From positions 1 to 49,309 of the forward strand of contig NZ_JABEQE010000023.1 in the NCBI RefSeq assembly GCF_014174375.1: DNA of 49,309 nucleotides, read 5' to 3'. This DNA is from Gluconacetobacter asukensis (GTDB lineage: Bacteria; Pseudomonadota; Alphaproteobacteria; Acetobacterales; Acetobacteraceae). The position numbers were made by a program, and so were the translations under genes. This document shows, piece after piece, positions 1 to 8,828 of the stretch; within the stretch, counting starts at the first letter, position 1, and each line of letters starts with the position of its first letter. Under the pieces are notes generated by a model. The model was not told where the DNA came from and searched no databases. It was given only the letters and a program-made list of their open reading frames with translations.

Positions 1-1
1 G

Positions 2-106
2 TTCTTCTACATGGGCGAGCTGGTCGAGGTGGACAGTGCCGACCGCATGTTCACCGCCCCGCGCGAGCGGCGCACCCAGGATTACATCACCGGCCGGTTC
101 GGCTGA
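2..106 (+). CDS. pstB: PstB C-terminus (partial): phosphate ABC transporter ATPase
   Basis: Only the last 34 codons are inside the window; the 5' part lies to the left. The readable tail ([10 protein letters not shown]...[10 protein letters not shown], stop TGA) matches the usual C-terminus of PstB, the ATP-hydrolysing subunit of the high-affinity phosphate importer PstSCAB. PstB family proteins typically end in DYITGRFG, which is seen here. It is followed 26 bp downstream by phoU, the usual pst-phoU order, so the two are probably co-transcribed as the end of a phosphate-starvation operon. The catalytic motifs are outside the window. Confidence 0.88.
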   Translation, partial: FFYMGELVEVDSADRMFTAPRERRTQDYITGRFG

Positions 107-132
107 GTTCGGCGGGCAGGGGGAGAGGCAGC

Positions 133-831
133 GTGGTCAAGGAACAGGCGCACACCGTCAGCAGCTACGAGCAGCAGCTCTCGCAGTTGCGCGGAATGAT
201 GGTCGCCATGGGGCGGCTGGTCACACAGCAGACCGAACAGGCGGTTGCCGCCGTGGTGGAGGGCGATACCGAGGCCGGCCGGACGGCGCAGGCGCTCGAC
301 CCGCAGGTGGACCAGCTGGAGCGCGATATCGAGACGCTGGCGATCCGCCTGCTGGCGCTGCGGGCGCCGATGGCGGGCGATTTGCGCGAGATCGTGGCGG
401 CGATGAAGATTTCGGGCGACCTGGAGCGGATCGGCGATTGCGCCGCCAGCGTGGCCAAGCGCGCGCTGAAGGTCGATACCGTGCCGACCGATGTCCCGGC
501 CGGGGCCCTGCGCAGCATGGGCCGGCTGGTGCAGGAGAATCTGCGCCGGGCGGTCGACGCCATGAGCCAGCAGGACAGTGCGCGCGCGGTCGAGGTCTGG
601 CAGTCGGACGCGGCGGTGGACGAGCTGTATACCGCCATGTTCCGCGAGCTGGTGACCTACATGATGGAGGACCCGCGTACCATCCGCTCCTGCACCCATC
701 TGCTGTTCATCGCCAAGAACATGGAGCGGATCGGCGACCACGCCACCAATATCGCCGAGCGCGTCTATTACGCCGCCACGGGTGAGATGCTGCCGCCGGA
801 GAGGCCGCGCGGGGGGGCCTCCGTCCGCTAG
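133..831 (+). CDS. phoU: PhoU, negative regulator of phosphate uptake signalling
   Basis: A 232-residue protein of the usual PhoU length (about 220-240). PhoU links the Pst transporter to the PhoR/PhoB two-component system and restrains phosphate uptake. The sequence shows the two repeated three-helix PhoU domains, each with the acidic/arginine metal-site signature: EIVAAMKISGDLERIGDCAAS in the first half and a matching KNMERIGDHATNIAE segment in the second. The start is GTG at 133, preceded by GGGGGAGAGGCAGC, a good ribosome-binding site. It lies 26 bp after pstB. The C-terminus is short and basic. It is followed by a 317-bp gap containing a structured repeat. Confidence 0.95.
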   Translation: MVKEQAHTVSSYEQQLSQLRGMMVAMGRLVTQQTEQAVAAVVEGDTEAGRTAQALDPQVDQLERDIETLAIRLLALRAPMAGDLREIVAAMKISGDLERIGDCAASVAKRALKVDTVPTDVPAGALRSMGRLVQENLRRAVDAMSQQDSARAVEVWQSDAAVDELYTAMFRELVTYMMEDPRTIRSCTHLLFIAKNMERIGDHATNIAERVYYAATGEMLPPERPRGGASVR

Positions 832-876
832 CGGACGACCCGCAGGCATGTCGGATGGTGGTGGCCGCCATGCCGT

Positions 877-1041
877 AGAGGCTGTTTCAAAAGCCCCGCT
901 GGCGGCGGCCTGACGGCGGTTTCCTGCGCTTCGGTGCTCACGGCCCACAAGGCCGCTCCGCTCCGATGCTCAAAAACCACCGCCAGACGCGCGGCTGACG
1001 CCGCGCTTCCACTCACCATCAGGGCTTTTGAAATAGCCTCT
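877..1041 (+). repeat. Structured dispersed repeat, copy 1 (MITE-like, complete)
   Basis: A 165-bp element between phoU and the Spy-like gene. Its ends are inverted repeats: AGAGGCTGTTTCAAAAGCCC at 877-896 and its complement at 1022-1041, with 19 of 20 positions matching. TA precedes the left end and follows the right end. Inside are two hairpins: CGGCC-CACAA-GGCCG (about 945-960) and a 7-bp stem GCGCGGC-TGAC-GCCGCGC (about 990-1010). The interior aligns with copies 2-4 (for example TGCGCTTCGGTGCTCAC). It starts 45 bp after the phoU stop. This element fills most of the 832-1148 gap; nothing else coding was seen there. Confidence 0.8.
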
Positions 1042-1148
1042 TACATTTCGTAGCACAAAGGCCTGATTTCGAACCGGCTTTGCATGGTTAGATTTCATGG
1101 TTGGGCCGGGGGCGACCCCGGGCCGGTTACGGAAATAGAGGCTCACAC

Positions 1149-1667
1149 ATGTTCAAGAAGACGATCCTGGCAGTGACGGTCCTGGCCGGCCTGTCGGCAA
1201 CGGTGGCCCAGGCCCGTGATATGCCGCCGCCGCCTCCCGGCCCGGGTTTCCATGGCGGCTGGGGCACGCGTCATGGCCTGGAGGTTCTGGCCGGGCTGCA
1301 GCTGACTCCGGCGCAGCACAAGCAGATCCATGCAATCCTGGCCGCCGCGCGCAAGGACAAGCGTGGGGACTGGAAGCAGGAAGGCGCGCTGCATGAGCAG
1401 ATCCGCGACCTGCTGCTGGCGCCCGGCCCGGTCGACCGGGCGAAGCTGACGTCGCTGACCCAGCAGATCGAAGCCCTGCATCAGGCCGCCATCGACAGCC
1501 GGCTGGACGTGGCGGTGAAGATCCATGACATCCTGACGCCCGCGCAGTTGGCCGATGCCAAGGCGCGCGAGGACAAGATCCGTTCGCTGCACGAGCAGCT
1601 GGACGAGCTGACGGCGCCGCCCCCGCCGCCCGCCAAGGGCGCGCCCAAGGAAGACGGCGCGGAATAA
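1149..1667 (+). CDS. Spy/CpxP-like periplasmic LTXXQ protein
   Basis: A 172-residue predicted exported protein. Residues 1-22 form a Sec signal peptide (KK, hydrophobic core, cleavage near VAQA). The mature part begins proline-rich and contains two copies of the LTxxQ motif that defines the Spy/CpxP family (LTPAQHKQI and LTPAQLADA) in an all-helical region. Family members are periplasmic ATP-independent chaperones or envelope-stress sensors. The C-terminus is a proline/lysine tail. ATG 1149 was chosen over the upstream in-frame 1101 because the signal peptide starts there and GAGG sits just upstream. It stands alone, with a strong hairpin behind it. The family is clear; the precise partner is unknown. 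Confidence 0.82.
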   Translation: MFKKTILAVTVLAGLSATVAQARDMPPPPPGPGFHGGWGTRHGLEVLAGLQLTPAQHKQIHAILAAARKDKRGDWKQEGALHEQIRDLLLAPGPVDRAKLTSLTQQIEALHQAAIDSRLDVAVKIHDILTPAQLADAKAREDKIRSLHEQLDELTAPPPPPAKGAPKEDGAE

Positions 1668-1705
1668 GGCGCCCGGAATAAGGCGTACAGGCAGTCGCGA
1701 CTCCA

Positions 1706-1734
1706 CCGGGGCGGCCATTCCGAGGCCGCCCCGG
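1706..1734 (+). terminator. GC-rich hairpin after the Spy-like gene
   Basis: A perfect 11-bp stem, CCGGGGCGGCC / GGCCGCCCCGG, with a 7-base loop, 39 bp after the stop codon. There is no T-run behind it, so it is only a probable terminator. It also separates the Spy-like gene from the ffh promoter region. Confidence 0.6.
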
Positions 1735-1744
1735 ACCGGAATCG

Positions 1745-1773
1745 TTGACAGCGGGAGGGGAGGGGCGTAAAGC
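1745..1773 (+). promoter_or_regulatory. Candidate sigma-70 promoter of the ffh operon
   Basis: TTGACA at 1745-1750, a 17-bp spacer, then TAAAGC at 1768-1773. The -35 element is perfect and the -10 weak. It lies about 75 bp ahead of the chosen ffh start and just after the terminator hairpin. The position fits a promoter for the ffh-rpsP-rimM-trmD-rplS run; this is inference from sequence only. Confidence 0.4.
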
Positions 1774-1846
1774 CTCCCCCGAAATCAGGACCGCCGCCTC
1801 GCGAGTGTTCGCGCAGTGGCGCGATATCTTTTGGGGTGAACGTCCT

Positions 1847-3232
1847 TTGTTCGAGGCGCTGTCAGGTAAGCTTTCCGGTGTGTTCGACGGCCTCGCCAAG
1901 CGCGGCGCGCTGTCCGAGGCCGATGTGGCCGAGGCGATGCGCGAGGTGCGTCTGGCGATGCTGGACGCCGACGTGGCCCTGCCGGTCGTCAAGGACTTCG
2001 TCACCAAGGTGCGCGAGCGCGCCGTGGGGCATGAGGTGCTGGACAGCATCTCGCCCGGCCAGGCCGTGGCCAAGATCGTCAATGACGCGCTGATCGACGC
2101 GCTGGGCGGCGCGGGCGCGGTGCCGCTGAACCTGAATGCGGTTCCGCCGGTGCCGATCCTGATGGTCGGCCTGCAGGGCTCGGGCAAGACCACGACCTCG
2201 GGCAAGATCGCCCTGCGGCTGGCGACCCGCGAGCGCAAGAAGGTGCTGCTGGCCAGCCTGGATACCCAGCGCCCGGCCGCGCAGTTGCAGTTGCAGCAGC
2301 TTGCCGAGCGCGCGGGCGTGCCCTCGCTGCCGATCGTGCCCGGCCAGACGCCGGTCGAGATCGCGCGGCGGGCCATGGATACCGGGCGGCGCGAGGGTTT
2401 CGACGTCGTCATCCTCGACACCGCCGGCCGCCTGTCGATCGACGAGGCGCTGATGAACGAGGTGCGGGAGATCCGCGCCGAGACGTCGCCGACCGAAACC
2501 CTGCTGGTCGTCGATGCGATGACCGGCCAGGATGCCGTCAACACCGCCCGCGCGTTCAACGAGGCCGTGGGCGTGACCGGCGTGGTCATGACCCGGATGG
2601 ACGGCGATGCCCGTGGCGGCGCCGCGCTGTCGATGCGGGCCGTGACCGGCGCGCCGATCAAGCTGACCGGCTCGGGCGAGAAGCTGGACGCGCTGGAGGA
2701 GTTCCATCCCGAGCGCGTGGCCGGCCGTATCCTGGGCCTGGGCGATATCGCCGGTCTGGTGGAGAAGGCCGCCGATACCCTGGATCATGAAGAGAGCGAG
2801 AAGATCGCCCTCAAGATGATGCAGGGCAAGTTCGACCTGGACGACTATGCCGCGCAGATCCGCCAGATCGCGAAGATGGGTTCGCTGTCGGGGATTCTCG
2901 ACATGCTGCCCGGCATGGGCAAGGTCAAGCAGGCGCTGGGCGACAAGGACCTGGATACCTCGGTCCTGAAGCGCCACCAGGCCATCATTTCGTCCATGAC
3001 CCGGGCGGAGCGCAAGACGCCCGCCATCATCAAGGCGTCGCGCAAGAAGCGTATCGCCGCCGGGTCGGGCAGCACTGTTCAGGACGTCAACCGGCTGCTG
3101 AAGCAGTTCGATGACATGTCCACGATGATGAAGCGGATCAACAAGCTGGGCATGAAAGGTCTCATGCGCCAGGGGATGTCCGCTCTCATGCCCAAGGGGC
3201 CGAAACCGCCCGGCGGCCGTCCGTTCGGCTGA
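1847..3232 (+). CDS. ffh: Ffh, signal recognition particle GTPase (SRP54)
   Basis: The protein subunit of the bacterial SRP. It binds 4.5S RNA and signal sequences and delivers ribosomes to FtsY at the membrane. It has the N domain (helical bundle, residues 1-100), the G domain with P-loop GLQGSGKTT (108-116), DTQRPAA, DTAGR and TRMDGD motifs, then a methionine-rich M domain ending in GGRPFG. With TTG at 1847 as start ([16 protein letters not shown]) it is 461 residues, normal for the family, and GGGGTGA lies 7 bases upstream. An in-frame TTG at 1745 would add 34 residues with no family counterpart. It is the first gene of the conserved ffh-rpsP-rimM-trmD-rplS order. Confidence 0.96.
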   Translation: MFEALSGKLSGVFDGLAKRGALSEADVAEAMREVRLAMLDADVALPVVKDFVTKVRERAVGHEVLDSISPGQAVAKIVNDALIDALGGAGAVPLNLNAVPPVPILMVGLQGSGKTTTSGKIALRLATRERKKVLLASLDTQRPAAQLQLQQLAERAGVPSLPIVPGQTPVEIARRAMDTGRREGFDVVILDTAGRLSIDEALMNEVREIRAETSPTETLLVVDAMTGQDAVNTARAFNEAVGVTGVVMTRMDGDARGGAALSMRAVTGAPIKLTGSGEKLDALEEFHPERVAGRILGLGDIAGLVEKAADTLDHEESEKIALKMMQGKFDLDDYAAQIRQIAKMGSLSGILDMLPGMGKVKQALGDKDLDTSVLKRHQAIISSMTRAERKTPAIIKASRKKRIAAGSGSTVQDVNRLLKQFDDMSTMMKRINKLGMKGLMRQGMSALMPKGPKPPGGRPFG

Positions 3233-3299
3233 CGCGATCGACCAGATCGTTTCGTCCCTGTCCGCATTCCGCACGTTTTCATTTCGGAGAATTGCCTCA

Positions 3300-3650
3300 A
3301 TGAGCCTGAAGATCCGCCTCGCCCGCGCCGGCGCGAAGAAGCGCCCCTACTACCACATCGTGGTGGCCGACAGCCGTTCGCCCCGCGACGGCCGTTTCGT
3401 CGAGAAGGTTGGCGCCTACAACCCGATGCTGCCCTCCGATCATGCCGACCGCATCCGTCTGACGAGCGAGCGCATCACGTACTGGCTGTCGCAGGGCGCC
3501 CTGCCGACCGACCGCGTTGCCCGCTTCCTGGGCAATGCCGGCCTGATCGCGAAGCCGGTCTATACCGAGCAGCCGAAGCAGTCCGCGCCGAAGAAGCGTG
3601 CGCAGGAGCGTGCCGCCGCTGCCGCCGCCGCTGCTGCCGCCACGGCCTGA
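3300..3650 (+). CDS. rpsP: 30S ribosomal protein S16
   Basis: A 116-residue S16 with the hallmark N-terminus [20 protein letters not shown] and [19 protein letters not shown]16 binds 16S rRNA and helps 30S assembly. The alanine- and lysine-rich tail (a run of alanines at the C-terminus) is a common alphaproteobacterial extension. GGAGAA lies upstream of ATG 3300. It sits 67 bp after ffh and 37 bp before rimM, in the classical operon order. Confidence 0.97.
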   Translation: MSLKIRLARAGAKKRPYYHIVVADSRSPRDGRFVEKVGAYNPMLPSDHADRIRLTSERITYWLSQGALPTDRVARFLGNAGLIAKPVYTEQPKQSAPKKRAQERAAAAAAAAAATA

Positions 3651-3687
3651 GCCAACGGGCGGATAGGAACACGGACGGGCTGAACCG

Positions 3688-4251
3688 GTGGATCGCGATC
3701 GTATCCTGATGGGTGTGGTGGGGCGGCCGCATGGCGTGCGGGGGCTGGTGCGCGTGCACAGCTACGCCACCGTGCCGGAAGACCTGACTTCCTATGGAAC
3801 GCTGACCGACGACCGGGGACAGGTCTGGACCCTGCGCTGGCGCGGTGACGGCATTGCCGAACTGCGCGACGCGGCGGGTCAGCCTGTGGCAGGGCGGGAA
3901 GCCGCCCAGGCCCTGGTCAACCGCCGCCTGTACATCGCGCGGGCCAGCCTGCCGGAGCCCGATCAGGACGAATTCTATTTTGCCGACCTGATCGGCCTGC
4001 CGGTTCACGAGCAGGGTGGCAGGTCGCTGGGGCGCGTCCTGGTCGTCCATGATTACGGCGCCGGGGTCAGCCTGGAGATCGGCGGGGAGGGGCATGCGCC
4101 CCTGATCCTGCCCTTTACCCAGGCCTGTTTCCCGGTGATCGACATCGCTGCCGGCCGGATCGAAGCGGTCCTGCCGGACGAGGTCGAGGTGCAGGGCGAC
4201 CTGTCGTCGGAGGGGGGCGATGTCTCCCCTGCCGTCGGGGGGGCGTCATGA
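3688..4251 (+). CDS. rimM: Ribosome maturation factor RimM
   Basis: A 187-residue protein of normal RimM length. RimM helps mature the 16S rRNA 3' domain and binds S19 in the 30S head. It shows the N-terminal RimM beta-barrel ([18 protein letters not shown]) and the C-terminal PRC-barrel with FYFADLIGL and the closing [24 protein letters not shown] motif. The start is GTG 3688, with only a weak Shine-Dalgarno. The stop overlaps the trmD start (ATGA), so translation is coupled. Confidence 0.95.
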   Translation: MDRDRILMGVVGRPHGVRGLVRVHSYATVPEDLTSYGTLTDDRGQVWTLRWRGDGIAELRDAAGQPVAGREAAQALVNRRLYIARASLPEPDQDEFYFADLIGLPVHEQGGRSLGRVLVVHDYGAGVSLEIGGEGHAPLILPFTQACFPVIDIAAGRIEAVLPDEVEVQGDLSSEGGDVSPAVGGAS

Positions 4252-4994
4252 CCTGGCAGGCCACGATCCTGACCCTCTTCCCCGGCATGTTTCCCGGTCC
4301 GCTCGGCCAGTCGCTGGCCGGACGGGCGCTGGAGGACGGGCTGTGGTCGCTCGACCTGCGCGACCTGCGGGAATACGGCCTTGGGCGGCATCGGACGGTG
4401 GACGATACGCCCTTCGGCGGCGGGGCCGGCATGGTCATGCGTCCGGATGTGGTGGCCACCGCGATCCGCGACGTGGCGGCCGCCGGGCGCCCGGTGATCT
4501 ATCCCACTCCGCGCGGGCGGTTGCTGCGCCAGGATGACGTCCGTCGCCTGACCAGTGGCCCCGGAATCGTGGTGCTGTGCGGGCGCTACGAGGGGGTGGA
4601 TGAGCGGGTGCTGGAGGAATGCGCCGTCGAGCAGGTCTCGATCGGCGATTATGTCCTCTCCGGCGGGGAGATGGCGGCCCTGGTGCTGCTGGATTCCTGC
4701 GTTCGGCTGATCCCCGGCGTCATGGGCTCGGACGCCAGCGGCACGGAGGAAAGCTTCTCCGACGGGCTGCTGGAATATCCGCATTACACCAAGCCGGCGA
4801 GCTGGGAGGGGCGCGATGTCCCCGACATCCTGCTGTCCGGTCATCACGCCGCCATCGCAAGCTGGCGGCAGACTGAATCCGAGACGGCGACCCGCGTCCG
4901 CCGGCCCGACCTCTGGGCCGCGTATCGGCGCCGCACCGGCCAAGACACGTCCGATCCGGTCAGCCATGCGGCTGATCCCGACCGGCTGCACTGA
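4248..4994 (+). CDS. trmD: tRNA (guanine-37-N1)-methyltransferase TrmD
   Basis: A 248-residue SPOUT-class methyltransferase that methylates G37 of tRNAs reading CNN codons and prevents +1 frameshifts. Visible motifs are the N-terminal [10 protein letters not shown], the [13 protein letters not shown] loop, [12 protein letters not shown] and [18 protein letters not shown], which forms the trefoil-knot AdoMet site. The start overlaps rimM by 4 bp. It precedes rplS by 30 bp in the conserved operon. A gene for its substrate tRNA-Pro(GGG) lies elsewhere in this window, probably by coincidence. Confidence 0.97.
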   Translation: MTWQATILTLFPGMFPGPLGQSLAGRALEDGLWSLDLRDLREYGLGRHRTVDDTPFGGGAGMVMRPDVVATAIRDVAAAGRPVIYPTPRGRLLRQDDVRRLTSGPGIVVLCGRYEGVDERVLEECAVEQVSIGDYVLSGGEMAALVLLDSCVRLIPGVMGSDASGTEESFSDGLLEYPHYTKPASWEGRDVPDILLSGHHAAIASWRQTESETATRVRRPDLWAAYRRRTGQDTSDPVSHAADPDRLH

Positions 4995-5024
4995 TTAGAC
5001 TGTTTTGAAACGAGGAACCCGATC

Positions 5025-5405
5025 ATGAACATTATCCAGCAGTACGAGGCCGGTGAGATCGCCCGCCTCTCCACCGAGCGTGCGGTCCCCGAATTCGGCC
5101 CCGGCGACACGGTCCGCGTGTCGGTCCGCGTTGTCGAAGGCGAGCGCAAGCGCGTCCAGGCCTATGAAGGCGTGGTGATCGCCCGTTCGAACAAGGGGCT
5201 GAACAGCAACTTCACCGTTCGCAAGATCTCGAACGGCGAGGGCGTCGAGCGCGTGTTCCCGCTCTATTCCCCCACGATCGCCGAGATCAAGGTCGTGCGC
5301 CGTGGTGCCGTGCGTCGTGCGAAGCTGTATTATCTGCGTGGCCGTCGCGGCAAGTCGGCGCGTATCGCCGAGCGCGCCCGCGAGACGGTGACGGCCCAGG
5401 CTTGA
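5025..5405 (+). CDS. rplS: 50S ribosomal protein L19
   Basis: A 126-residue L19, which sits at the 30S-50S interface. Family signatures are [45 protein letters not shown] and [18 protein letters not shown], followed by [20 protein letters not shown] lies 9 bases upstream of ATG 5025. It is the last gene of the ffh operon and is followed by a strong hairpin. Confidence 0.97.
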   Translation: MNIIQQYEAGEIARLSTERAVPEFGPGDTVRVSVRVVEGERKRVQAYEGVVIARSNKGLNSNFTVRKISNGEGVERVFPLYSPTIAEIKVVRRGAVRRAKLYYLRGRRGKSARIAERARETVTAQA

Positions 5406-5440
5406 TCATCGCCTGATCACCATCTGATACGCGATGCGTC

Positions 5441-5488
5441 GCGCCGCCCACCGCCCTGGCCGGGCGGGCGGCGCATCGCCCTGATTTT
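5441..5488 (+). terminator. Terminator after rplS
   Basis: Outer stem GCGCCGCC (5441-5448) pairs with GGCGGCGC (5467-5474); inner stem CGCCC/GGGCG closes a TGGCC loop. A short T-run (GATTTTA) follows at 5483-5488. The position at the end of the ribosomal operon fits a rho-independent terminator. The rest of the gap before leuC shows no leucine-rich leader peptide. Confidence 0.55.
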
Positions 5489-5569
5489 ACGGGTTCGTTC
5501 CTTCGCCGCCTGTGTGTTCGCGGGCGGCGGGGCCGTGCCCCGCCATGCCGTTCCGAAGGGGAAAGACCG

Positions 5570-6973
5570 ATGGCCGCACGCACGCTGTTCGACAAGATCT
5601 GGGACAGTCATGTCGTGGAACGGCTTGAGGACGGCACGGCCATTCTCTATATCGACCGGCACCTCGTGCATGAGGTGACGAGCCCGCAGGCGTTCGAGGG
5701 GCTGCGTGTCAGCGGCCGCCGCCTGCGCCGGCCCGACGCCACCATCGCGGTGGTCGACCATAACGTGCCGACCTCGGACCGCACCCTGCCGATCGAGGAG
5801 CCGGAAAGCCGCAACCAGATCGAGACGCTGGAGCGCAATGTCCGCGAATTCGGCGTGCCGTATTTCCCGCTTCTGTCGGAACGGCAGGGCATCGTGCATG
5901 TGGTGGGGCCGGAGCAGGGGATTTCGCTGCCCGGCATGACCATCGTCTGCGGTGACAGCCATACCTCGACCCATGGCGCGATGGGCGCACTGGCGTTCGG
6001 CATCGGCACGTCCGAGGTCGAGCATGTGATGGCGACCCAGACCCTGCTGCAGAAGCCCGCCCGCAACATGAAGGTGGTGGTCGAGGGCACGCTGGGCGCG
6101 GGCGTGACCGCCAAGGACGTGATGCTGGCCATTATCGGCACCATCGGCACCGCCGGCGGCACCGGCTATGTGATCGAATTCGCGGGTTCGACCATTCGCG
6201 GGCTGGACATGGCCGGGCGGATGACGATCTGCAACATGTCGATCGAGGCGGGTGCCCGTGCCGGGCTGGTGGCGCCGGATGAGACGACCTTTGAGTATGT
6301 GCGCGGCCGGCCTTTCGCCCCGCAGGGCGAGGCGTTCGAGCAGGCGGTGGCCTACTGGAAGACGCTGGCGGCCGACGAGGGTGCGCAATACGACAAAATC
6401 GTGGAATTGCGGGCCGAGGATATTCCGCCGGTCCTGACCTGGGGCACCAGCCCCGAGACGGTGATCCCGGTTTCCGGCACCGTTCCCGATCCGGCGGCGG
6501 AAAGCGACGAGGCGAAGCGCGCGCAGTTGCAGCGCATGCTCGACTATATGGGGCTGGAGGCTGGGCAGAAGATCGCCGGCGTGCCGGTCGATGTCGTCTT
6601 TATCGGCTCCTGCACCAACAGCCGGATCGAGGATCTGCGTTCGGCGGCGTCGATCGTGGCGGGGCGGCATGTGGCGCCGGGCGTGCGCGCCATGGTGGTG
6701 CCGGGTTCTGGCATCGTGAAGGCGCAGGCCGAGCGTGAGGGGCTGGATCGGGTCTTTCTCGATGCCGGTTTCGAATGGCGCGAGGCGGGGTGTTCGATGT
6801 GCCTGGGCATGAACCCCGACCGGCTGACGCCGGGGCAGCGCTGCGCCTCGACCTCCAACCGCAATTTCGAGGGGCGCCAGGGACCGGGTGGGCGCACCCA
6901 TCTGCTCTCGCCCGCGATGGCGGCGGCGGCGGCGGTGACGGGACATCTGACGGACGTGCGGGAGCTGATCTGA
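5570..6973 (+). CDS. leuC: 3-isopropylmalate dehydratase large subunit
   Basis: A 467-residue aconitase-superfamily subunit. With LeuD it isomerises 2-isopropylmalate to 3-isopropylmalate in leucine biosynthesis. The three [4Fe-4S] ligands are visible: Cys348 (IGSCTNSR) and Cys408/Cys411 ([12 protein letters not shown]). [21 protein letters not shown] and [16 protein letters not shown] are also family signatures. The start has a strong ribosome-binding site (GAAGGGGAAAG). It is the first of leuCDB, with leuD 3 bp after the stop. No attenuator or leader peptide was seen upstream. Confidence 0.97.
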   Translation: MAARTLFDKIWDSHVVERLEDGTAILYIDRHLVHEVTSPQAFEGLRVSGRRLRRPDATIAVVDHNVPTSDRTLPIEEPESRNQIETLERNVREFGVPYFPLLSERQGIVHVVGPEQGISLPGMTIVCGDSHTSTHGAMGALAFGIGTSEVEHVMATQTLLQKPARNMKVVVEGTLGAGVTAKDVMLAIIGTIGTAGGTGYVIEFAGSTIRGLDMAGRMTICNMSIEAGARAGLVAPDETTFEYVRGRPFAPQGEAFEQAVAYWKTLAADEGAQYDKIVELRAEDIPPVLTWGTSPETVIPVSGTVPDPAAESDEAKRAQLQRMLDYMGLEAGQKIAGVPVDVVFIGSCTNSRIEDLRSAASIVAGRHVAPGVRAMVVPGSGIVKAQAEREGLDRVFLDAGFEWREAGCSMCLGMNPDRLTPGQRCASTSNRNFEGRQGPGGRTHLLSPAMAAAAAVTGHLTDVRELI

Positions 6974-6976
6974 ACC

Positions 6977-7600
6977 ATGGATAAATTCACCGTCCTGACC
7001 GCGATCGCGGCGCCTCTGCCGGAAGCGAACATCGACACGGACAAGATCATTCCGGCGCGGTTCCTCAAGACCACCAAGCGTTCCGGCCTGGGCGTGCATG
7101 CCTTCGACGGCATGCGCTACAATCAAGACGGGTCGGAGAAGCCGGATTTCGTGCTGAACCGGGAGCCTTATCGCAAGGCCGGCATCCTGATCACCCATGA
7201 CAATCTGGGGTGCGGTTCGTCGCGGGAGCACGCGCCCTGGGCGCTGCTGGATTTCGGCATCCGTTGCGTGATCGCGCCGTCCTTCGCCGATATCTTCTTC
7301 AATAACTGCTTCAAGAACGGAATCCTGCCGATCCGCCTGCCGCGCGAGATCTGCGATGCGCTGATGGACGATGCGCGGCTGGGCGCCAATGGCCGGCTGA
7401 CGGTCGATCTGGAGCGCCAGGTGGTCGTGCGGCCCGATGGCGAAGAGATCGGGTTCGAGATCGACCCGCTGCGCAAGCATCTGCTGCTGGAAGGGCTGGA
7501 CGATATCGGCCAGACCCTGCAGCACGAAGGCGCGATCAGCACGTTCGAGGCCACGCGCGGTCAGGCCCAGCCCTGGCAGACGCAAATCGTCATCGACTGA
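6977..7600 (+). CDS. leuD: 3-isopropylmalate dehydratase small subunit
   Basis: A 207-residue swivel-domain partner of LeuC. Signatures are [19 protein letters not shown] near the N-terminus, [16 protein letters not shown] (substrate-recognition loop) and [17 protein letters not shown]. The length is normal for bacterial LeuD. It starts 3 bp after leuC, so translation is probably coupled. leuB follows after 45 bp. Confidence 0.97.
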   Translation: MDKFTVLTAIAAPLPEANIDTDKIIPARFLKTTKRSGLGVHAFDGMRYNQDGSEKPDFVLNREPYRKAGILITHDNLGCGSSREHAPWALLDFGIRCVIAPSFADIFFNNCFKNGILPIRLPREICDALMDDARLGANGRLTVDLERQVVVRPDGEEIGFEIDPLRKHLLLEGLDDIGQTLQHEGAISTFEATRGQAQPWQTQIVID

Positions 7601-7645
7601 CCATCGCGCCCTGCGCCGTCTATTTGTCACGACAGGAAACGAGAA

Positions 7646-8758
7646 ATGACCGTTACCAAGAAGCTCCTTGTCCTGCCCGGCGACGGGATCGGCCCCGAGG
7701 TGATGAACGAGGTCGCGCGTGTCGTGGCGTGGATGGGCCGCAAGCGCGGTATTGCCTTCGATATCTCCGAGGATCTGGTGGGCGGTGCGTCGCTGGCGGT
7801 CCATGGCGTGCCGATTCGTGACGAGGTGATCGTGGCGGCCCGCGCGGCGGATGCGGTGCTGTTCGGCTCGGTCGGCGATCCGAAATGGGCGTCGGTCGGC
7901 TTCGATCTGCGGCCGGAGGTCGCGATCCTGAAGCTGCGGCAGGAGCTGGGGCTGTTTGCCAACCTGCGCCCCGCGAAGGTGTTCGACGCGCTGGCCGAGG
8001 CCAGCACGCTGAAGCCCGAAGTGGTGGCCGGGCTGGATATCATGATCGTACGTGAATCCGTGGGCGGCATCTATTTCGGCACCCCGCGCGGAATCGAGAC
8101 GCTGCCCGACGGCACGAAGCGCGGCATCAACACCGAAATCTACACCACGTCCGAGATCGAGCGCGTGGCGCGGGTTGCCTTCGACCTGGCGCGGCAGCGC
8201 GGCAACCGCGTCTGTTCGGTCGAGAAATGCAACGTGATGGAAAGCGGCCTGCTGTGGAAGGAGGTCGTGACCGCGCTGCATGCACGCGAATATGCGGATG
8301 TGGAACTGACCCACATGCTGGCCGACAATTGCGCCATGCAGCTTGTGCGCAATCCGCGCCAGTTTGACGTCATTGTGACCGGCAATCTGTTCGGCGACCT
8401 GCTGTCGGATCTGGCGTCGATGTTGACCGGCAGCCTGGGCATGCTGCCTTCGGCCACGCTGGGTGCGGTGGATGAGGACGGGGGGCGTCCGGCGCTGTAT
8501 GAGCCGATCCATGGCAGCGCGCCCGACATCGCCGGCAAGGGAATCGCCAATCCGCTGGCGCAGATCCTCTCGTTTGCGATGCTGCTGCGCTATTCCTTCG
8601 CGATGGAAGCGGAGGCCGCGCTGATCGAGCAGGCGGTGGCCAATGTGCTGGCCAGCGGTCTGCGCACCGCCGATATCATGAGCCCCGGCATGGCCCAGGT
8701 CGGTACCACCGTGATGGGTGAGGCCGTGGTGCGCGAACTGGACAAGCTGAACGGCTGA
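7646..8758 (+). CDS. leuB: 3-isopropylmalate dehydrogenase
   Basis: A 370-residue NAD-dependent beta-decarboxylating dehydrogenase that oxidises 3-isopropylmalate. Motifs are the N-terminal [26 protein letters not shown], the [24 protein letters not shown] region, [24 protein letters not shown] (metal-binding Asp residues) and [20 protein letters not shown] (NAD site). AGGAAACGAG precedes ATG 7646. It is the last gene of leuCDB. A short C/G-rich inverted repeat near 8775-8793 may end the transcript, but it lacks a T-run. Confidence 0.97.
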   Translation: MTVTKKLLVLPGDGIGPEVMNEVARVVAWMGRKRGIAFDISEDLVGGASLAVHGVPIRDEVIVAARAADAVLFGSVGDPKWASVGFDLRPEVAILKLRQELGLFANLRPAKVFDALAEASTLKPEVVAGLDIMIVRESVGGIYFGTPRGIETLPDGTKRGINTEIYTTSEIERVARVAFDLARQRGNRVCSVEKCNVMESGLLWKEVVTALHAREYADVELTHMLADNCAMQLVRNPRQFDVIVTGNLFGDLLSDLASMLTGSLGMLPSATLGAVDEDGGRPALYEPIHGSAPDIAGKGIANPLAQILSFAMLLRYSFAMEAEAALIEQAVANVLASGLRTADIMSPGMAQVGTTVMGEAVVRELDKLNG

Positions 8759-8828
8759 TCCGATCCGGCATTCGTCCCCCGGGCCGCGGGGGACGGTATC
8801 GGGCTTCCCACGGGCCGGAACATCTGGA

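Noticed and set aside
1153-2661. Minus-strand frame opposite the Spy-like gene and ffh
   Set aside because: Antisense shadow of ffh, Ser/Arg/Pro-rich, no recognisable domain.
5406-5569. Leucine attenuator or T-box upstream of leuC
   Set aside because: No leader peptide with leucine codons and no alternating stem set; only the rplS terminator is visible.
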